Both the position numbers and the translations under genes were made by a program. The notes under the pieces were generated by a model. It ran no database searches. It was not told where the DNA came from and saw nothing but the letters and a program-made list of their open reading frames with translations. From Novosphingobium aerophilum (lineage in GTDB: Bacteria; Pseudomonadota; Alphaproteobacteria; Sphingomonadales; Sphingomonadaceae): a stretch of DNA of 64,000 bases. Shown here piece after piece: positions 1 to 8,860 of this stretch (its first letter is position 1; each line of letters starts with the position of its first letter). The DNA lies in NCBI RefSeq assembly GCF_014230305.1, contig NZ_JACLAU010000002.1:62001-126000 (forward strand). Direction: 5' to 3'.

Positions 1-522
1 GTTGCCGGAGCCGGTCTGGACCGAGTTCTGCCCGGCGCCAAGCTCGAACTGGTAGCTTTCAAACCCCGTGATGGTCCATCCCAGCGAATTGGACCCAGCA
101 TGCCCATCGCGGGCATCGAACGTGAGCCCAGGGTCCGCCGACTTGACGAACAGCGTATCGGAGCCCTCACCACCGTCGATCCGGACCTGTCCCGGCGATG
201 CTGCACCTCTTGCGGTCAGCATGACAACATCGTCGGCCCGGGACAGACGGACGTCGAGATCGGTGATGTTGGCAAAGGTGCATTCGTTGACCGTACCCGC
301 CGTGCGGACATTTCCGGACAGGGTGGAACCGTTCCAGTCGAGGCTTGACCACGCAACGGTGCCGCCCCGGGGGCTTTTCAGATAGGCCGAATAGTCGATC
401 GCGAGCGCATTGGAACCGCCTCCGCCATCGACGCTATCCCGACCGGCGGCGATCCGGAAGGTGTCATTCCCATCCATTCCGGTGAACCGGTCATTGCCGG
501 CAGTATCTGTGAAGGTGGCCAT
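1..522 (-). CDS. RTX-like calcium-binding protein, 5' part only
   Basis: The gene starts at ATG 522 behind a good GGAGGG ribosome-binding site and reads open for 174 codons until the window edge cuts it. The visible part carries Gly/Asp-rich turns typical of hemolysin-type (RTX) repeats: AGNDRFTGMDGNDTF near residues 8-22 and a GGEGSDTLF segment further on, separated by beta-rich stretches. Such repeats bind calcium and fold into a parallel beta-roll outside the cell. There is no N-terminal signal peptide, which fits type I secretion through a C-terminal signal; that end is not visible. The cargo domain, if any, would lie beyond the window, so substrate and role cannot be given. Confidence 0.6.
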   Translation of the reverse strand, partial: MATFTDTAGNDRFTGMDGNDTFRIAAGRDSVDGGGGSNALAIDYSAYLKSPRGGTVAWSSLDWNGSTLSGNVRTAGTVNECTFANITDLDVRLSRADDVVMLTARGAASPGQVRIDGGEGSDTLFVKSADPGLTFDARDGHAGSNSLGWTITGFESYQFELGAGQNSVQTGSGN

Positions 523-582
523 AAACCCTCCAATCCCCTGCGAATTCCCTGTAGGCTGCCGCATTTGCCGGGATTGGACGGG

Positions 583-598
583 TTGGTTCCATAACCAA
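583..598. promoter_or_regulatory. Palindrome in the upstream region of the RTX-like gene
   Basis: A perfect inverted repeat, TTGGTT-ccat-AACCAA, lies about 60 bases upstream of the RTX-like start codon. It sits in a segment (about 580-635) that is clearly more A/T-rich than its surroundings. The gap from 523 to 720 otherwise holds no gene. Symmetry, position and base composition suggest an operator overlapping a promoter that reads leftward, but I cannot assign convincing -35 and -10 boxes or name a regulator. Confidence 0.35.
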
Positions 599-720
599 AA
601 CAGCAGTTATCTAACCCAAAAGCTAATGCCCGACCGGCCGTGCCCGCTTACAGGCTTGACCCACCACTGGCCCGGTCGGCGGTGGTTTGATCGGGTGAAC
701 GGGACTGGCTTGGCCCTTGT

Positions 721-1749
721 TCAGGGCAGCAGCAGGCTGGAGTCCCCGTAGGAATAGAACCGGTACTCGGCTGCGATCGCATGGGCATAGGATGCCTGCA
801 TCCGTTCCAGCCCCATCAGCGCGCTGACCAGCATGAACAGGGTGCTCTTGGGCAGGTGGAAGTTGGTCATCAGGCCGTCGATCGCGCGGAAGCGGTAGCC
901 GGGGGTGATGAAGATCGAGGTATCGCCTTCGAACGGCCGGATCACCTTGTCTTCCCCGGCGGCGCTTTCGAGCAGGCGCAGCGAGGTCGTGCCGACGGCG
1001 ACCACCCGCCGACCGGCCGCGCGGGCCGCGTTCAGGCGATCGGCCGTGCCGGCATCGATCGTGCCCCATTCCGCATGCATCGTATGGTTCGTGGTGTCCT
1101 CGGCCTTGACCGGCAGGAACGTGCCCGCGCCCACATGGAGCGTCAGCGTCTCGTAAACGATCCCCGCCGCGGCAACGGCTTCCAGCAGCTCCGGCGTGAA
1201 GTGCAGGGAAGCCGTGGGGGCGGCTACCGCGCCGTCCTTGGCGGCGAACATGGTCTGGTAATCGCTGCGATCCGCCTCGTCGATCGCGCGCCTGCCGGCG
1301 ATGTAGGGCGGCAGCGGCACCGTGCCTGCGCGCTCGAGCAGGACTTCGACCGGCTCGTCGCCCGGAAAGAACAGGACCCAGCTACCGTCGCCAAGCCGCT
1401 CTTCCGCCCTGGCTTCCACCCCGGCAGCGAACTCGATCCGATCGCCCGGATGGACCCGCTTACCATTGCGGACAAAGGCCTGCCAGCGACGCAGGTCGAT
1501 CCGCTTGTGCAAAGTGGCACCGATCCGGGCCTCTCCGCGATATCCTTCCAGCTGCGCCGGGATCACCCGGGTGTCATTGAACACCAGCACGTCGCCCGGG
1601 TTGAGCAGTCGCGGCAGATCCCGGACGCCGTGATCGCCGAATGGCCCGGTGGGTGGGACCAGCAGCATGCGCGCCGCGTCGCGCGGCCGCGCCGGGCGCA
1701 AGGCGATGCGCTCGGACGGCAGCTCGAAATCGAACAGGTCAACCCGCAT
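721..1749 (-). CDS. queA: S-adenosylmethionine:tRNA ribosyltransferase-isomerase QueA
   Basis: A 342-residue protein of the usual QueA length. It transfers and isomerises the ribosyl part of SAM onto 7-aminomethyl-7-deazaguanine at the wobble base of tRNAs with GUN anticodons, giving epoxyqueuosine in the cytoplasm. Family hallmarks are visible: the N-terminal [20 protein letters not shown], the [11 protein letters not shown] segment, the [10 protein letters not shown] and [15 protein letters not shown] segments, and the C-terminal [16 protein letters not shown]. It is the last gene of a leftward group (xseB, ispA, coaD, cyclophilin, queA) and starts 21 bases after the cyclophilin stop, so it is probably co-transcribed. 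Confidence 0.95.
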   Translation of the reverse strand: MRVDLFDFELPSERIALRPARPRDAARMLLVPPTGPFGDHGVRDLPRLLNPGDVLVFNDTRVIPAQLEGYRGEARIGATLHKRIDLRRWQAFVRNGKRVHPGDRIEFAAGVEARAEERLGDGSWVLFFPGDEPVEVLLERAGTVPLPPYIAGRRAIDEADRSDYQTMFAAKDGAVAAPTASLHFTPELLEAVAAAGIVYETLTLHVGAGTFLPVKAEDTTNHTMHAEWGTIDAGTADRLNAARAAGRRVVAVGTTSLRLLESAAGEDKVIRPFEGDTSIFITPGYRFRAIDGLMTNFHLPKSTLFMLVSALMGLERMQASYAHAIAAEYRFYSYGDSSLLLP

Positions 1750-1770
1750 CGGATGCCACGTGGGCCGGGA

Positions 1771-2565
1771 TCAGGGCTTGGGCTTGGATGCGGGCTTGGG
1801 GACCGGTCGGGCGGCGGGCCTGGCGGCAGGCTTGGTCGCGGACGCGGCGGCCGGTTTGGCAGCGGGCTTGGCCGCGGGGGCGAACAGCTTTTCCGGTACC
1901 AGGCTGGGGGCAGGACCCCCGGTCAGGCTGGGGGCCGCTGCCGGCGGCGGCGGGAGGACCTGGGCCTTGTGTTCGCTGGCGAGCGAGGCCTGGAGGATCT
2001 TGGTGGGATTGGCCGGGGGTTCGCCCCGCTGGATGGCATCGACGTACTGCATGCCGCCAATCACGCGGCCGAAGTTCGTGTACTTCCGGTCGAGCGCAAA
2101 GCGCGGGTAGAACACGATGAAGAACTGGCTGTTGGCGCTGTCGGGCTCATTGGTCCGGGCCATCGAGACCGACCCGCGCACGTGGGGCATCGGGTTGAAC
2201 TCGGCCTTGAGGTCCGGCAACTGCGATCCGCCCTGACCGGTCCCGGTCGGATCGCCGGTCTGGGCCATGAAGCCCTCGATCACGCGGTGGAAGATGATCC
2301 CGTTGTAGAACCCGCTCTTCACCAGGGTCTTGATCCGCTCGACATGGCCGGGTGCCCAGGCGGGCACGAGCCGGATGGCGACCCGCCCGCCGTTCGACAG
2401 ATCCAGCAACAGCACGTTGTCCGGATCATGGGTCGGGTCGGCGTCCACCGCCGCGCTGAGCACCGGCGCCGCAGGGGTCACCGGCGCGGCATCCTTGGCC
2501 AGCGCCGGAGCAGCGCCGCAGAGCAGGGCGACGCAGAGAACGGAAAACAGCGACCGGCGGTTCAT
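1771..2565 (-). CDS. Cyclophilin-type peptidylprolyl isomerase, exported, with low-complexity tail
   Basis: A 264-residue protein starting at ATG 2565 (MNRRSLFSVLC), chosen because a signal peptide ending near AAPALA follows at once; an upstream in-frame extension would bury it. The cyclophilin domain spans roughly residues 30-195 and includes FHRVIEGFMAQTGDPTGTGQGG-type sequence (in pieces) and SMARTNEPDSANSQFFI. It should speed cis-trans isomerisation of Xaa-Pro bonds in the periplasm. The last 45 or so residues are an Ala/Lys/Pro-rich repeat (AAKPAAKPAA and KPAARPAARPVPKP types), which is unusual for a cyclophilin and probably disordered. Downstream of coaD in the same leftward group. Confidence 0.88.
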   Translation of the reverse strand: MNRRSLFSVLCVALLCGAAPALAKDAAPVTPAAPVLSAAVDADPTHDPDNVLLLDLSNGGRVAIRLVPAWAPGHVERIKTLVKSGFYNGIIFHRVIEGFMAQTGDPTGTGQGGSQLPDLKAEFNPMPHVRGSVSMARTNEPDSANSQFFIVFYPRFALDRKYTNFGRVIGGMQYVDAIQRGEPPANPTKILQASLASEHKAQVLPPPPAAAPSLTGGPAPSLVPEKLFAPAAKPAAKPAAASATKPAARPAARPVPKPASKPKP

Positions 2566-2677
2566 TCGTTTACTCACGCAAGCGGCCCGCGTGCGGGCCA
2601 GTCGGCAGGCGGGATAGCGGGGAGACACTGTCATGGCAATGAACGCCCGCGCTCTCCGGCCCGATGAAAGGGTTCGC

Positions 2678-3202
2678 TCAGTATTCGCCCAACTGGCCCT
2701 GGCTGGTCACCCGCGCCAGCACGTCATCCCGCACCGCCGGGCTGACGAACCGCGAAATGTCCCCGCCGAACAGGGCGATCTCCTTGACCAGCTTCGATGC
2801 GATCGGCTGCAGCTCGACCGCGGCCATCAGGAATACGGTCTCGATCCGCGGGTTGAGCTGCTGGTTCATCCCGGCCATCTGGTATTCGTATTCGAAGTCC
2901 GCCACGGCGCGCAGCCCGCGCACGATCACCGTGGCGCCCTGATGCTCGGCGAACTTCATCAGCAGGGCGTTGAAACCGACCACGGTCACATTGTCGATCC
3001 CGAGGCTCGCCACCTCGCGCTCGACCATCGCCATCCGCTCTGCGGGGGTGAACATCGGGTTCTTGGACGGGTTCGTCGTCACCCCGATGATCAGCCGGTC
3101 GACCAGCTTGGCCCCGCGGCGGATGATATCGGTGTGGCCCAGGGTGATCGGATCGAAGGTCCCCGGATAGACGCCGATGCGTTCTGCGGACGCGGCGCCC
3201 AC
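2678..3202 (-). CDS. coaD: Phosphopantetheine adenylyltransferase
   Basis: CoaD transfers AMP from ATP to 4'-phosphopantetheine, the penultimate step of coenzyme A synthesis. The nucleotidyltransferase signature is visible near the N-terminus (RIGVYPGTFDPITLGH, carrying the TxGH-like motif), followed by TTNPSKNPMF and RGLRAVADFEYEYQMAGMN. No ATG precedes the motif. I take the GTG at 3202, one base after the ispA stop codon, with an AGGA about ten bases upstream inside ispA; this gives 174 residues, near the family norm. The tight junction implies translational coupling with ispA. Confidence 0.93.
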   Translation of the reverse strand: MGAASAERIGVYPGTFDPITLGHTDIIRRGAKLVDRLIIGVTTNPSKNPMFTPAERMAMVEREVASLGIDNVTVVGFNALLMKFAEHQGATVIVRGLRAVADFEYEYQMAGMNQQLNPRIETVFLMAAVELQPIASKLVKEIALFGGDISRFVSPAVRDDVLARVTSQGQLGEY

Positions 3203-3203
3203 G

Positions 3204-4109
3204 TCAGTGGTTCCTGGCCACGATGAACCGCGCCAGCGCGCGCAGGATATCCGCCTCCGGGCCGTATTGGGCCAGATGAGCGATCGCCTGGTCGACCAGC
3301 ATGGCCGCCTGGGCGCGGGCCCGGTCGGCGCCAAGCAGCGAGACGAAGGTCTGCTTGCCCGCGGCCGCGTCCTTGCGAAGCGCCTTGCCGGCGGCGGTCT
3401 CGTCGCCTTCGTGGTCCAGCAGATCGTCGGCGATCTGGAAGGCCAGCCCGATATCGCGGGCATAGCCGCGCAGGTGCGTGCGGCCCTCGGCCGGCAGCTT
3501 CCCCAGGATCGCGCCCATTTCCACCGCCGCACCCAGCAGCGCACCGGTCTTCAGTTGCTGCAGCCGGGTGACGGTGGGCAGGTCGAACGATTCCGTCTCG
3601 GCCGCGATGTCCATCATCTGGCCGCCGGCCATGCCGTTCAGCCCGCTGGCGGTGCCGAGGCACAGGACCAGTTCCGAACGGGTAAAGGGATCGCCGGACA
3701 GGGCCGGATCGGCCAGCACCTCGAAGGCGAAGGCGTGCAGCGCATCGCCCGCCAGCACCGCGGTCGCTTCGTCAAAGGCCAGGTGCGCAGTCGGCTTGCC
3801 GTGGCGCATGGCGTCATTGTCCATGCACGGCAGGTCATCATGGATCAGCGAATAGGCATGGATCGCCTCGATCGCCAGGCTCGCCCGCACCGCCACGGCG
3901 CGATCGACGCCCAGCAGCTCGGCGGTGGCGGTGAGCAACAACGGGCGCACCCGCTTGCCGCCGCCGATCACCGCATAGCGCATGGCCTCGACCAGCCTCG
4001 CCCGGGCGTCGCCCGGTACGGGCAGGAGCGCGTCGAAACCCGCGTCCACTTCGGCCTGGATCCGCGTCAGTGCGGCGCCCAGCACGTCCTTGCCTGGAAA
4101 ATCGGTCAT
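3204..4109 (-). CDS. ispA: Polyprenyl synthetase, farnesyl diphosphate synthase type
   Basis: A 301-residue trans-isoprenyl diphosphate synthase that condenses isopentenyl diphosphate with allylic diphosphates to give C15 (or longer) chains. Both aspartate-rich motifs are visible: the first as SLIHDDLPCMDND and the second as AFQIADDLLDHEGD, with GGGKRVRPLLL before them. The start at ATG 4109 has a GGGGAGG ribosome-binding site. It lies between xseB and coaD, a common proteobacterial order with xseB, although dxs is not adjacent here. Chain length cannot be read with certainty from sequence alone. Confidence 0.92.
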   Translation of the reverse strand: MTDFPGKDVLGAALTRIQAEVDAGFDALLPVPGDARARLVEAMRYAVIGGGKRVRPLLLTATAELLGVDRAVAVRASLAIEAIHAYSLIHDDLPCMDNDAMRHGKPTAHLAFDEATAVLAGDALHAFAFEVLADPALSGDPFTRSELVLCLGTASGLNGMAGGQMMDIAAETESFDLPTVTRLQQLKTGALLGAAVEMGAILGKLPAEGRTHLRGYARDIGLAFQIADDLLDHEGDETAAGKALRKDAAAGKQTFVSLLGADRARAQAAMLVDQAIAHLAQYGPEADILRALARFIVARNH

Positions 4110-4144
4110 ATCCCTCCCCGCGTCCGGCCCATCACCGTGTCCCG

Positions 4145-4411
4145 TCAGCGACCGGGATCGTCGAACGGTTCCACCCCGGCCGAACGTCCGTCGGCCCCGC
4201 CCACGATCTTCTCGATGCGCGCCTGGGCGGCATCGAGCCGGGCCTGACAATGGAGCCGCAGCGCCTCGCCACGCTCGTACAGCGTGATCGAATCGTCCAG
4301 CGGCACCTCACCGCTTTCCAGTTTGCGCACCACGTCCTCAAGCGCGCGCAGGGCGTCCTCGAAGCTCAATTCGGCGAATTCGGCAGGGCTGTCGACCATG
4401 GTCACTGCCAT
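4145..4411 (-). CDS. xseB: Exodeoxyribonuclease VII small subunit
   Basis: A short acidic helical protein of 88 residues. XseB binds XseA to form exonuclease VII, which degrades single-stranded DNA to oligonucleotides. The family core LSFEDALRALEDVVRKLESG is followed by LDDSITLYERGEALRLHCQARL. Two in-frame ATGs are possible (4411 and 4399) and neither has a strong ribosome-binding site; I took the longer. It is the first gene of the leftward xseB-ispA-coaD group and diverges from purL across a 73-base spacer. Confidence 0.9.
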   Translation of the reverse strand: MAVTMVDSPAEFAELSFEDALRALEDVVRKLESGEVPLDDSITLYERGEALRLHCQARLDAAQARIEKIVGGADGRSAGVEPFDDPGR

Positions 4412-4454
4412 GGCGCTGTGGAAAGGCACGGTCAAGCGCAGCCGTCGTTTGCGT

Positions 4455-4470
4455 CCCGCATAAGTGCGGG
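4455..4470 (+). other. Small hairpin in the purL 5' region
   Basis: CCCGCA-taag-TGCGGG forms a perfect six-pair stem with a four-base loop. It sits 15-30 bases before the purL start codon in the short divergent spacer between xseB and purL. It could fold in the purL leader or act as an operator; nothing in the sequence decides between these. Confidence 0.3.
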
Positions 4471-4484
4471 CTAAGGGCCCGGTC

Positions 4485-6680
4485 ATGAGCCAGATCACGC
4501 CCGACGTCGTTGCCGCCCATGGCCTGTCCGAGGAAGAATATGCCCGGGTGCTGCACGCGCTCGGCCGCGAGCCCAACCTGGTGGAGCTCGGCATCTTCTC
4601 GGTGATGTGGTCCGAACACTGTTCGTACAAGTCGAGCCGCATCCACCTGAAAAAGCTGCCCACCGAGGCGCCCTGGGTGATCTGCGGTCCGGGCGAGAAC
4701 GCCGGCGTGATCGACATCGGGGATGGCCAGGCGGCCATCTTCAAGATGGAGAGCCACAACCACCCCAGCTATATCGAGCCCTACCAGGGCGCCGCGACCG
4801 GCGTTGGGGGCATCCTGCGCGACGTGTTCACCATGGGCGCACGCCCGGTCGCCAACATGAACGCGCTGCGCTTCGGCCGGCCCGACCATCCCAAGATGAA
4901 GCATCTGGTCCAGGGCGTGGTCGCCGGGATCGGCGGCTACGGCAATTGCGTGGGTGTGCCGACGGTCGGCGGCGAGACCAACTTCCATCGTGCCTATGAT
5001 GGCAACATCCTGGTCAACGCGATGACCGTGGGCGTCGCCGATCAGGACAAGATCTTCTATTCGGCGGCCACGGGCATCGGCAACCCGATCGTCTATGTCG
5101 GATCCAAGACCGGGCGCGACGGGATCCATGGCGCGACCATGGCCAGCGCCGACTTCGACGAGAAGAGCGAGGAAAAGCGCCCGACCGTGCAGGTGGGCGA
5201 TCCCTTCACCGAAAAGCTGCTGATCGAAGCCTGCCTCGAACTGATGGCGACCGACGCCATTGTCGCAATCCAGGACATGGGGGCGGCCGGCCTCACCTCG
5301 TCCTCGGTCGAGATGGCCAGCAAGGGCGGTGCGGGCATTCGCCTGAACATGAACCGGGTGCCCTGCCGCGAAGAGGGCATGACGCCCTACGAGATGATGC
5401 TGAGCGAAAGCCAGGAGCGCATGCTCATGGTGCTGAAGCCCGGCAAGGAGGCCATGGCCGAGGCGATCTTCCGCAAGTGGGAGCTGGACTTCGCGGTGAT
5501 CGGCGAGGTCACCGAAGCCCAGGCCGACGGGGGCCACATGGTGCTGGAATTCGATGGCGAAGTGGTCTGCGACATCCCGCTGGGCCCGCTGGCCGACGAT
5601 GCCCCGCTGTATGACCGGCCCCACGTCTCGCTCGACGAGTACAAGGCCTGGGCCAAGGTCGCCCCGCTGGACCAGGTGCCCGCCAGCAGCGATCTCGGCG
5701 CCGATCTGCTCAAGCTGATCGGCTGCCCCGATTTGGCCAGCCGGCGCTGGATCTACGAGCAGTACGACAGCCAGGTCGGCGCGGACACGATGCAGAAGTC
5801 CGGCGGCGATGCGGCCGTGGTGCGGGTACACGGCACCACCAAGGCGCTGGCGATCAGCACCGACTGCACCCCGCGCTATTGCTATGCCGATCCCTACGAA
5901 GGCGGCAAGCAGGCGGTGGTCGAGACCTGGCGCAACATCTGCGCGGTCGGCGCGCGGCCGCTCGCCATCACCAACTGCCTGAACTTCGCCAATCCGCAGC
6001 GCCCCGAGATCATGGCCCAGATCGTCGAGGCCCTGCGCGGCATGGGCGATGCCTGCCGGGCGCTCGACTATCCGATCGTCAGCGGCAACGTCTCGCTCTA
6101 CAACGAGAGCAAGGCGACCGGCGGTGGCTCGGCGATCCTGCCCACCCCGGCGATCGGCGGCGTCGGCCTGATGGAGGATCACTCCGTCATGGCGACCGTG
6201 CCGTTCAAGGCCGCCGGCGAGGCGATCTTCGTGATCGGCCAGAGCAACGGGCACCTGGGCCAGTCGTTGTGGCTGCGCGAGCTGCACGGCCGCGAGGATG
6301 GCGCGCCGCCGCCGGTCGATCTGGCCGCCGAGCGCTGCCATGGCGAATTCGTCCGGCAACTGATCGCCGAGGGCAAGGTCAGCGCGGTGCATGACGTGTC
6401 TGATGGGGGCCTGCTGATGGCCCTCGCCGAAATGGCCATGGCCAGCGGGATCGGCTGCACGCTGGAGGACATCGGCGACCACTTCACCGCCTTTGGCGAG
6501 GATCAGGGCCGCTATGTCGTGACCAGCGCGGTCGCCGACCAGATCCAGGCCGCGGGCATCCCGATGACCCGCATCGGCACCACCGGCGGCGACAGCCTCC
6601 GCGGCCCCGGCTTCACGGTGAGCATCGCCGCCCTGAAGGCGGAGCACGAGCGCTTCTTCAAGGCGTGGATGGAGGCGTAA
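4485..6680 (+). CDS. purL: Phosphoribosylformylglycinamidine synthase subunit PurL
   Basis: A 731-residue small-type PurL, the amidotransferase-dependent synthase subunit that works with separate PurS and PurQ. It converts FGAR to FGAM with ATP and glutamine in purine synthesis. Signatures: [14 protein letters not shown] near the N-terminus, [49 protein letters not shown] and VHDVSDGGL. The start at ATG 4485 carries AAGG about nine bases upstream. Neither purQ nor purS is adjacent. The length matches Bacillus-type PurL, not the long fused enzyme of enteric bacteria. Confidence 0.96.
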   Translation: MSQITPDVVAAHGLSEEEYARVLHALGREPNLVELGIFSVMWSEHCSYKSSRIHLKKLPTEAPWVICGPGENAGVIDIGDGQAAIFKMESHNHPSYIEPYQGAATGVGGILRDVFTMGARPVANMNALRFGRPDHPKMKHLVQGVVAGIGGYGNCVGVPTVGGETNFHRAYDGNILVNAMTVGVADQDKIFYSAATGIGNPIVYVGSKTGRDGIHGATMASADFDEKSEEKRPTVQVGDPFTEKLLIEACLELMATDAIVAIQDMGAAGLTSSSVEMASKGGAGIRLNMNRVPCREEGMTPYEMMLSESQERMLMVLKPGKEAMAEAIFRKWELDFAVIGEVTEAQADGGHMVLEFDGEVVCDIPLGPLADDAPLYDRPHVSLDEYKAWAKVAPLDQVPASSDLGADLLKLIGCPDLASRRWIYEQYDSQVGADTMQKSGGDAAVVRVHGTTKALAISTDCTPRYCYADPYEGGKQAVVETWRNICAVGARPLAITNCLNFANPQRPEIMAQIVEALRGMGDACRALDYPIVSGNVSLYNESKATGGGSAILPTPAIGGVGLMEDHSVMATVPFKAAGEAIFVIGQSNGHLGQSLWLRELHGREDGAPPPVDLAAERCHGEFVRQLIAEGKVSAVHDVSDGGLLMALAEMAMASGIGCTLEDIGDHFTAFGEDQGRYVVTSAVADQIQAAGIPMTRIGTTGGDSLRGPGFTVSIAALKAEHERFFKAWMEA

Positions 6681-6682
6681 TC

Positions 6683-6830
6683 AAGCCCCTCCGCCACCCG
6701 CTTCGCGGGCGGTCCCTCTCCCCATCGCATCGCGACGGGAAGGATCAGCCAGTCACCGTAATGGTTGAATTGATCCTCCCTGTCCTGCGCAGCAGGATGG
6801 GGACGTGGCAGGCACCTTGGCGCCTGCCGG
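6683..6830. repeat. Cluster of intergenic palindromes between purL and serB
   Basis: The convergent gap holds at least four adjacent hairpins: CCCGC-ttc-GCGGG at 6697-6709, an imperfect CCCATCGC/GCGACGGG pair at about 6721-6739, TCCTGC-gca-GCAGGA at 6783-6797, and GGCAGGC/GCCTGCC at 6807-6828. Such C-rich clustered palindromes resemble REP-type intergenic elements. They may also serve as terminators for the two converging genes, though no T-run follows any of them. Confidence 0.45.
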
Positions 6831-6848
6831 AGGGGCCGTTACTCTGCC

Positions 6849-7733
6849 CTAACCCAGCACCCAGTCCCGGCGCGGAATGCCCAGCAGGGCCAGGACGCTG
6901 GTCAGATCTCCGCGATCGATCGCGCCATTGGCGGCGGCGCGGGCCTTGGGCTTGGCGTAGTAGGCCAGGCCATAGGTCGCCGCTTCCAGCATCGGAATAT
7001 CGTTGGCGCCATCGCCCGTCGCCAGGCTGACCGTGTCCGCGCCGAGCCGCGCGCCCTCTTCCAGCAGGACCTGGCGCTTGACCCCGCTGTCGGTGATCCC
7101 GCCCACCAGTCCGCCGGTCAGCCTGCCCTCATGCATGCCCAGCCGGTTCGCCACCACGCGTTCGAAGCCCAGGTGTTCGGCCACCGGATCGGCGAACTGG
7201 TGGAAGCCACCGGTGACCAGCACGGTGAAACAGCCGTGGGCCTTCAGCGTCGCCACCAGCACCCGGGCGCCGGGCATCATCTCGATCCGTTCGGCCAGGC
7301 ACTGCGCGATGGCGTCCTGCCCCAGGCCACCCAGCAGGGCGACCCGCTCGGTCAGGGCCTGGGCAAAGTCGAGCTCGCCCTGCATCGCCCGTTCGGTGAT
7401 CGCCGCGATCTGCGGCTTCAGCCCGGCGAAATCGGCCAGCTCATCGATGCATTCGGCCGCGATCATGGTCGAATCCATGTCGGATACGAACAGCCCGGGC
7501 AGCGCGATCGGGGCATCGGACAGGAGCAGGTCGGCCGGCGCGAAACAGGCGTCCAGGATCGCCCGGACGCGTGCCGGATCACCCGCCGGAAGCTGCAGCT
7601 CGATCACGTCCTCGCCGCTGGTCAGCGGTTCGGCCAGGGCCAGCGCCAGGCCTTCGCCGGCCAGCATCGTCCGGGCCTTGTCGAGATTTGCTGCAAGGGT
7701 CGACGGGTCTGCTATCAGCCGGGCGATGAGCAC
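6849..7733 (-). CDS. serB: Phosphoserine phosphatase
   Basis: A HAD-superfamily enzyme that removes phosphate from phosphoserine in the last step of serine synthesis. HAD motif I is FVSDMDSTM (D85 nucleophile, D87), and the late motif appears as [12 protein letters not shown]. The cap region carries [24 protein letters not shown] chose the GTG at 7733 because GAGGA lies eight bases upstream and because longer in-frame starts would run through the beginning of the divergent miaA gene. The resulting 294 residues fit the family. The start overlaps the miaA start on the other strand by eight bases. Confidence 0.93.
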   Translation of the reverse strand: MLIARLIADPSTLAANLDKARTMLAGEGLALALAEPLTSGEDVIELQLPAGDPARVRAILDACFAPADLLLSDAPIALPGLFVSDMDSTMIAAECIDELADFAGLKPQIAAITERAMQGELDFAQALTERVALLGGLGQDAIAQCLAERIEMMPGARVLVATLKAHGCFTVLVTGGFHQFADPVAEHLGFERVVANRLGMHEGRLTGGLVGGITDSGVKRQVLLEEGARLGADTVSLATGDGANDIPMLEAATYGLAYYAKPKARAAANGAIDRGDLTSVLALLGIPRRDWVLG

Positions 7734-8697
7734 TGCGAATTCCTCTGTCGGGGCCTCCGCCGGCCGGTCCGGGGCGCCACCGGTGGCGGTCATCGCAGGG
7801 CCGACCGCCAGCGGCAAGAGCGATCTTGCGGTCCGGCTGGCCCTCGCCCTGGGTGAGCGTGGCCAGGCAGCCGTGGTGATCAATGCCGACAGCGCGCAGG
7901 TCTATGCCGATCTCGCCATCCTGAGCGCACGCCCCAACCAGGCCGAGATGCGCGGGGTGCCCCACCGCGTGTACGGAGCCTGGGACGGCGCCGTGGCCTG
8001 CAGCGCGGCGGACTGGGCGCAGGCCGCCACAGCCGAGATCGACCGGGCGCACCGGGACGGCGCGATCCCGATCCTGGTCGGCGGAACCGGGCTCTATCTG
8101 CGGACCCTGCTGGACGGGATCGCACCGGTTCCGGCGATCGATCCGGCCGTGCGCAGCGCGGTGCGGGCCTTGACCGTGGCCGAGGCCCATGCGGCGCTGA
8201 CGCGCGAGGACCCGGCCCGCGCCGCACGGCTCAACCCGGCCGACACCACCCGCATCACCCGCGCGCTGGAGGTCGTGCGGTCCACCGGGCTCTCGCTGGA
8301 TGAGTGGCAACGGCACCGCGAGGGCGGCATCGCCGACCGGATCGCGCTGCATCCGGCGGTGCTCCTGCCGGACCGGGCCTGGCTGTACCAGCGCTGCGAC
8401 CTGCGGTTCGACGCCATGCTGGAGCACGGCGCCATCGCCGAGGTCGAAGCGCTGCTGGCCCGCGGCCTCGATACGGCCCTGCCCGTGATGCGCGCGATCG
8501 GCGTGCCCGAGATTGCAGCCTATCTCGCCGGGGAATCCTCGCTCGACGCGGCGCGGAGGCTTGGGGCCCAGGCGACCCGGAACTACGTGAAGCGCCAGCT
8601 CACCTGGCTGCGGCACCAATGTCCGCCGGACTGGCCGCGACTGGCTTACGAACAATACGCCACGGACATTCCTTTTGCATCTTTATTACTCGATTAG
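7726..8697 (+). CDS. miaA: tRNA dimethylallyltransferase
   Basis: MiaA adds a dimethylallyl group to N6 of A37 in tRNAs that read codons starting with U. The P-loop GPTASGKS sits at residues 25-32, followed by [12 protein letters not shown], the [13 protein letters not shown] segment and MRAIGVPEI. Length is 323 residues. The ATG at 7726 lacks a clear ribosome-binding site; a GTG further in (just before AVIAGPT) is an alternative. Its start region overlaps the divergent serB start, so both promoters must lie inside the opposite coding sequence. Confidence 0.94.
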   Translation: MSTANSSVGASAGRSGAPPVAVIAGPTASGKSDLAVRLALALGERGQAAVVINADSAQVYADLAILSARPNQAEMRGVPHRVYGAWDGAVACSAADWAQAATAEIDRAHRDGAIPILVGGTGLYLRTLLDGIAPVPAIDPAVRSAVRALTVAEAHAALTREDPARAARLNPADTTRITRALEVVRSTGLSLDEWQRHREGGIADRIALHPAVLLPDRAWLYQRCDLRFDAMLEHGAIAEVEALLARGLDTALPVMRAIGVPEIAAYLAGESSLDAARRLGAQATRNYVKRQLTWLRHQCPPDWPRLAYEQYATDIPFASLLLD

Positions 8698-8860
8698 CTG
8701 TTGACGAGACATTTTTTATCGTCTAGCCGCCTCCCGCTTTCGGCAGCGGTTCGCGGGTTGACAGTCCGCGCGCCGAATCCGAAGGGCGACCCGGCCTGTG
8801 GGTCCGAGGAAGCAAGGGCACAGGCGGCCGCAGGTGCGGTCACGCGAGAAGGAATTGACG
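8698..8860 (+). promoter_or_regulatory. Upstream region of the ilv operon
   Basis: This 163-base gap holds no gene. Two -35-like hexamers are present, TTGACG at 8701 and TTGACA at 8758, but no good -10 box lies at 16-18 bases from either. GCCTGTG at 8794-8800 pairs with CACAGGC at 8819-8825. I looked for a leader peptide rich in Leu, Ile or Val codons and found none, unlike the region before leuA. Confidence 0.3.

Noticed and set aside
781..2667. Open frame of 628 codons on the plus strand across queA and the cyclophilin
   Set aside because: It spans two real minus-strand genes and the spacer between them, and its sequence is low-complexity Gly/Arg.
2678..3544. A 288-residue fusion-like frame combining coaD with upstream sequence
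   Set aside because: The first 110 or so residues are an out-of-frame reading of ispA. The GTG at 3202, directly after the ispA stop, gives a normal CoaD.
4338..6647. Long open frame (769 codons) on the minus strand opposite purL
   Set aside because: It lies entirely antisense to a well-conserved PurL and its translation is His/Gly/Asp/Ala-rich, as expected from reading a high-GC gene backwards. No family motif is seen.
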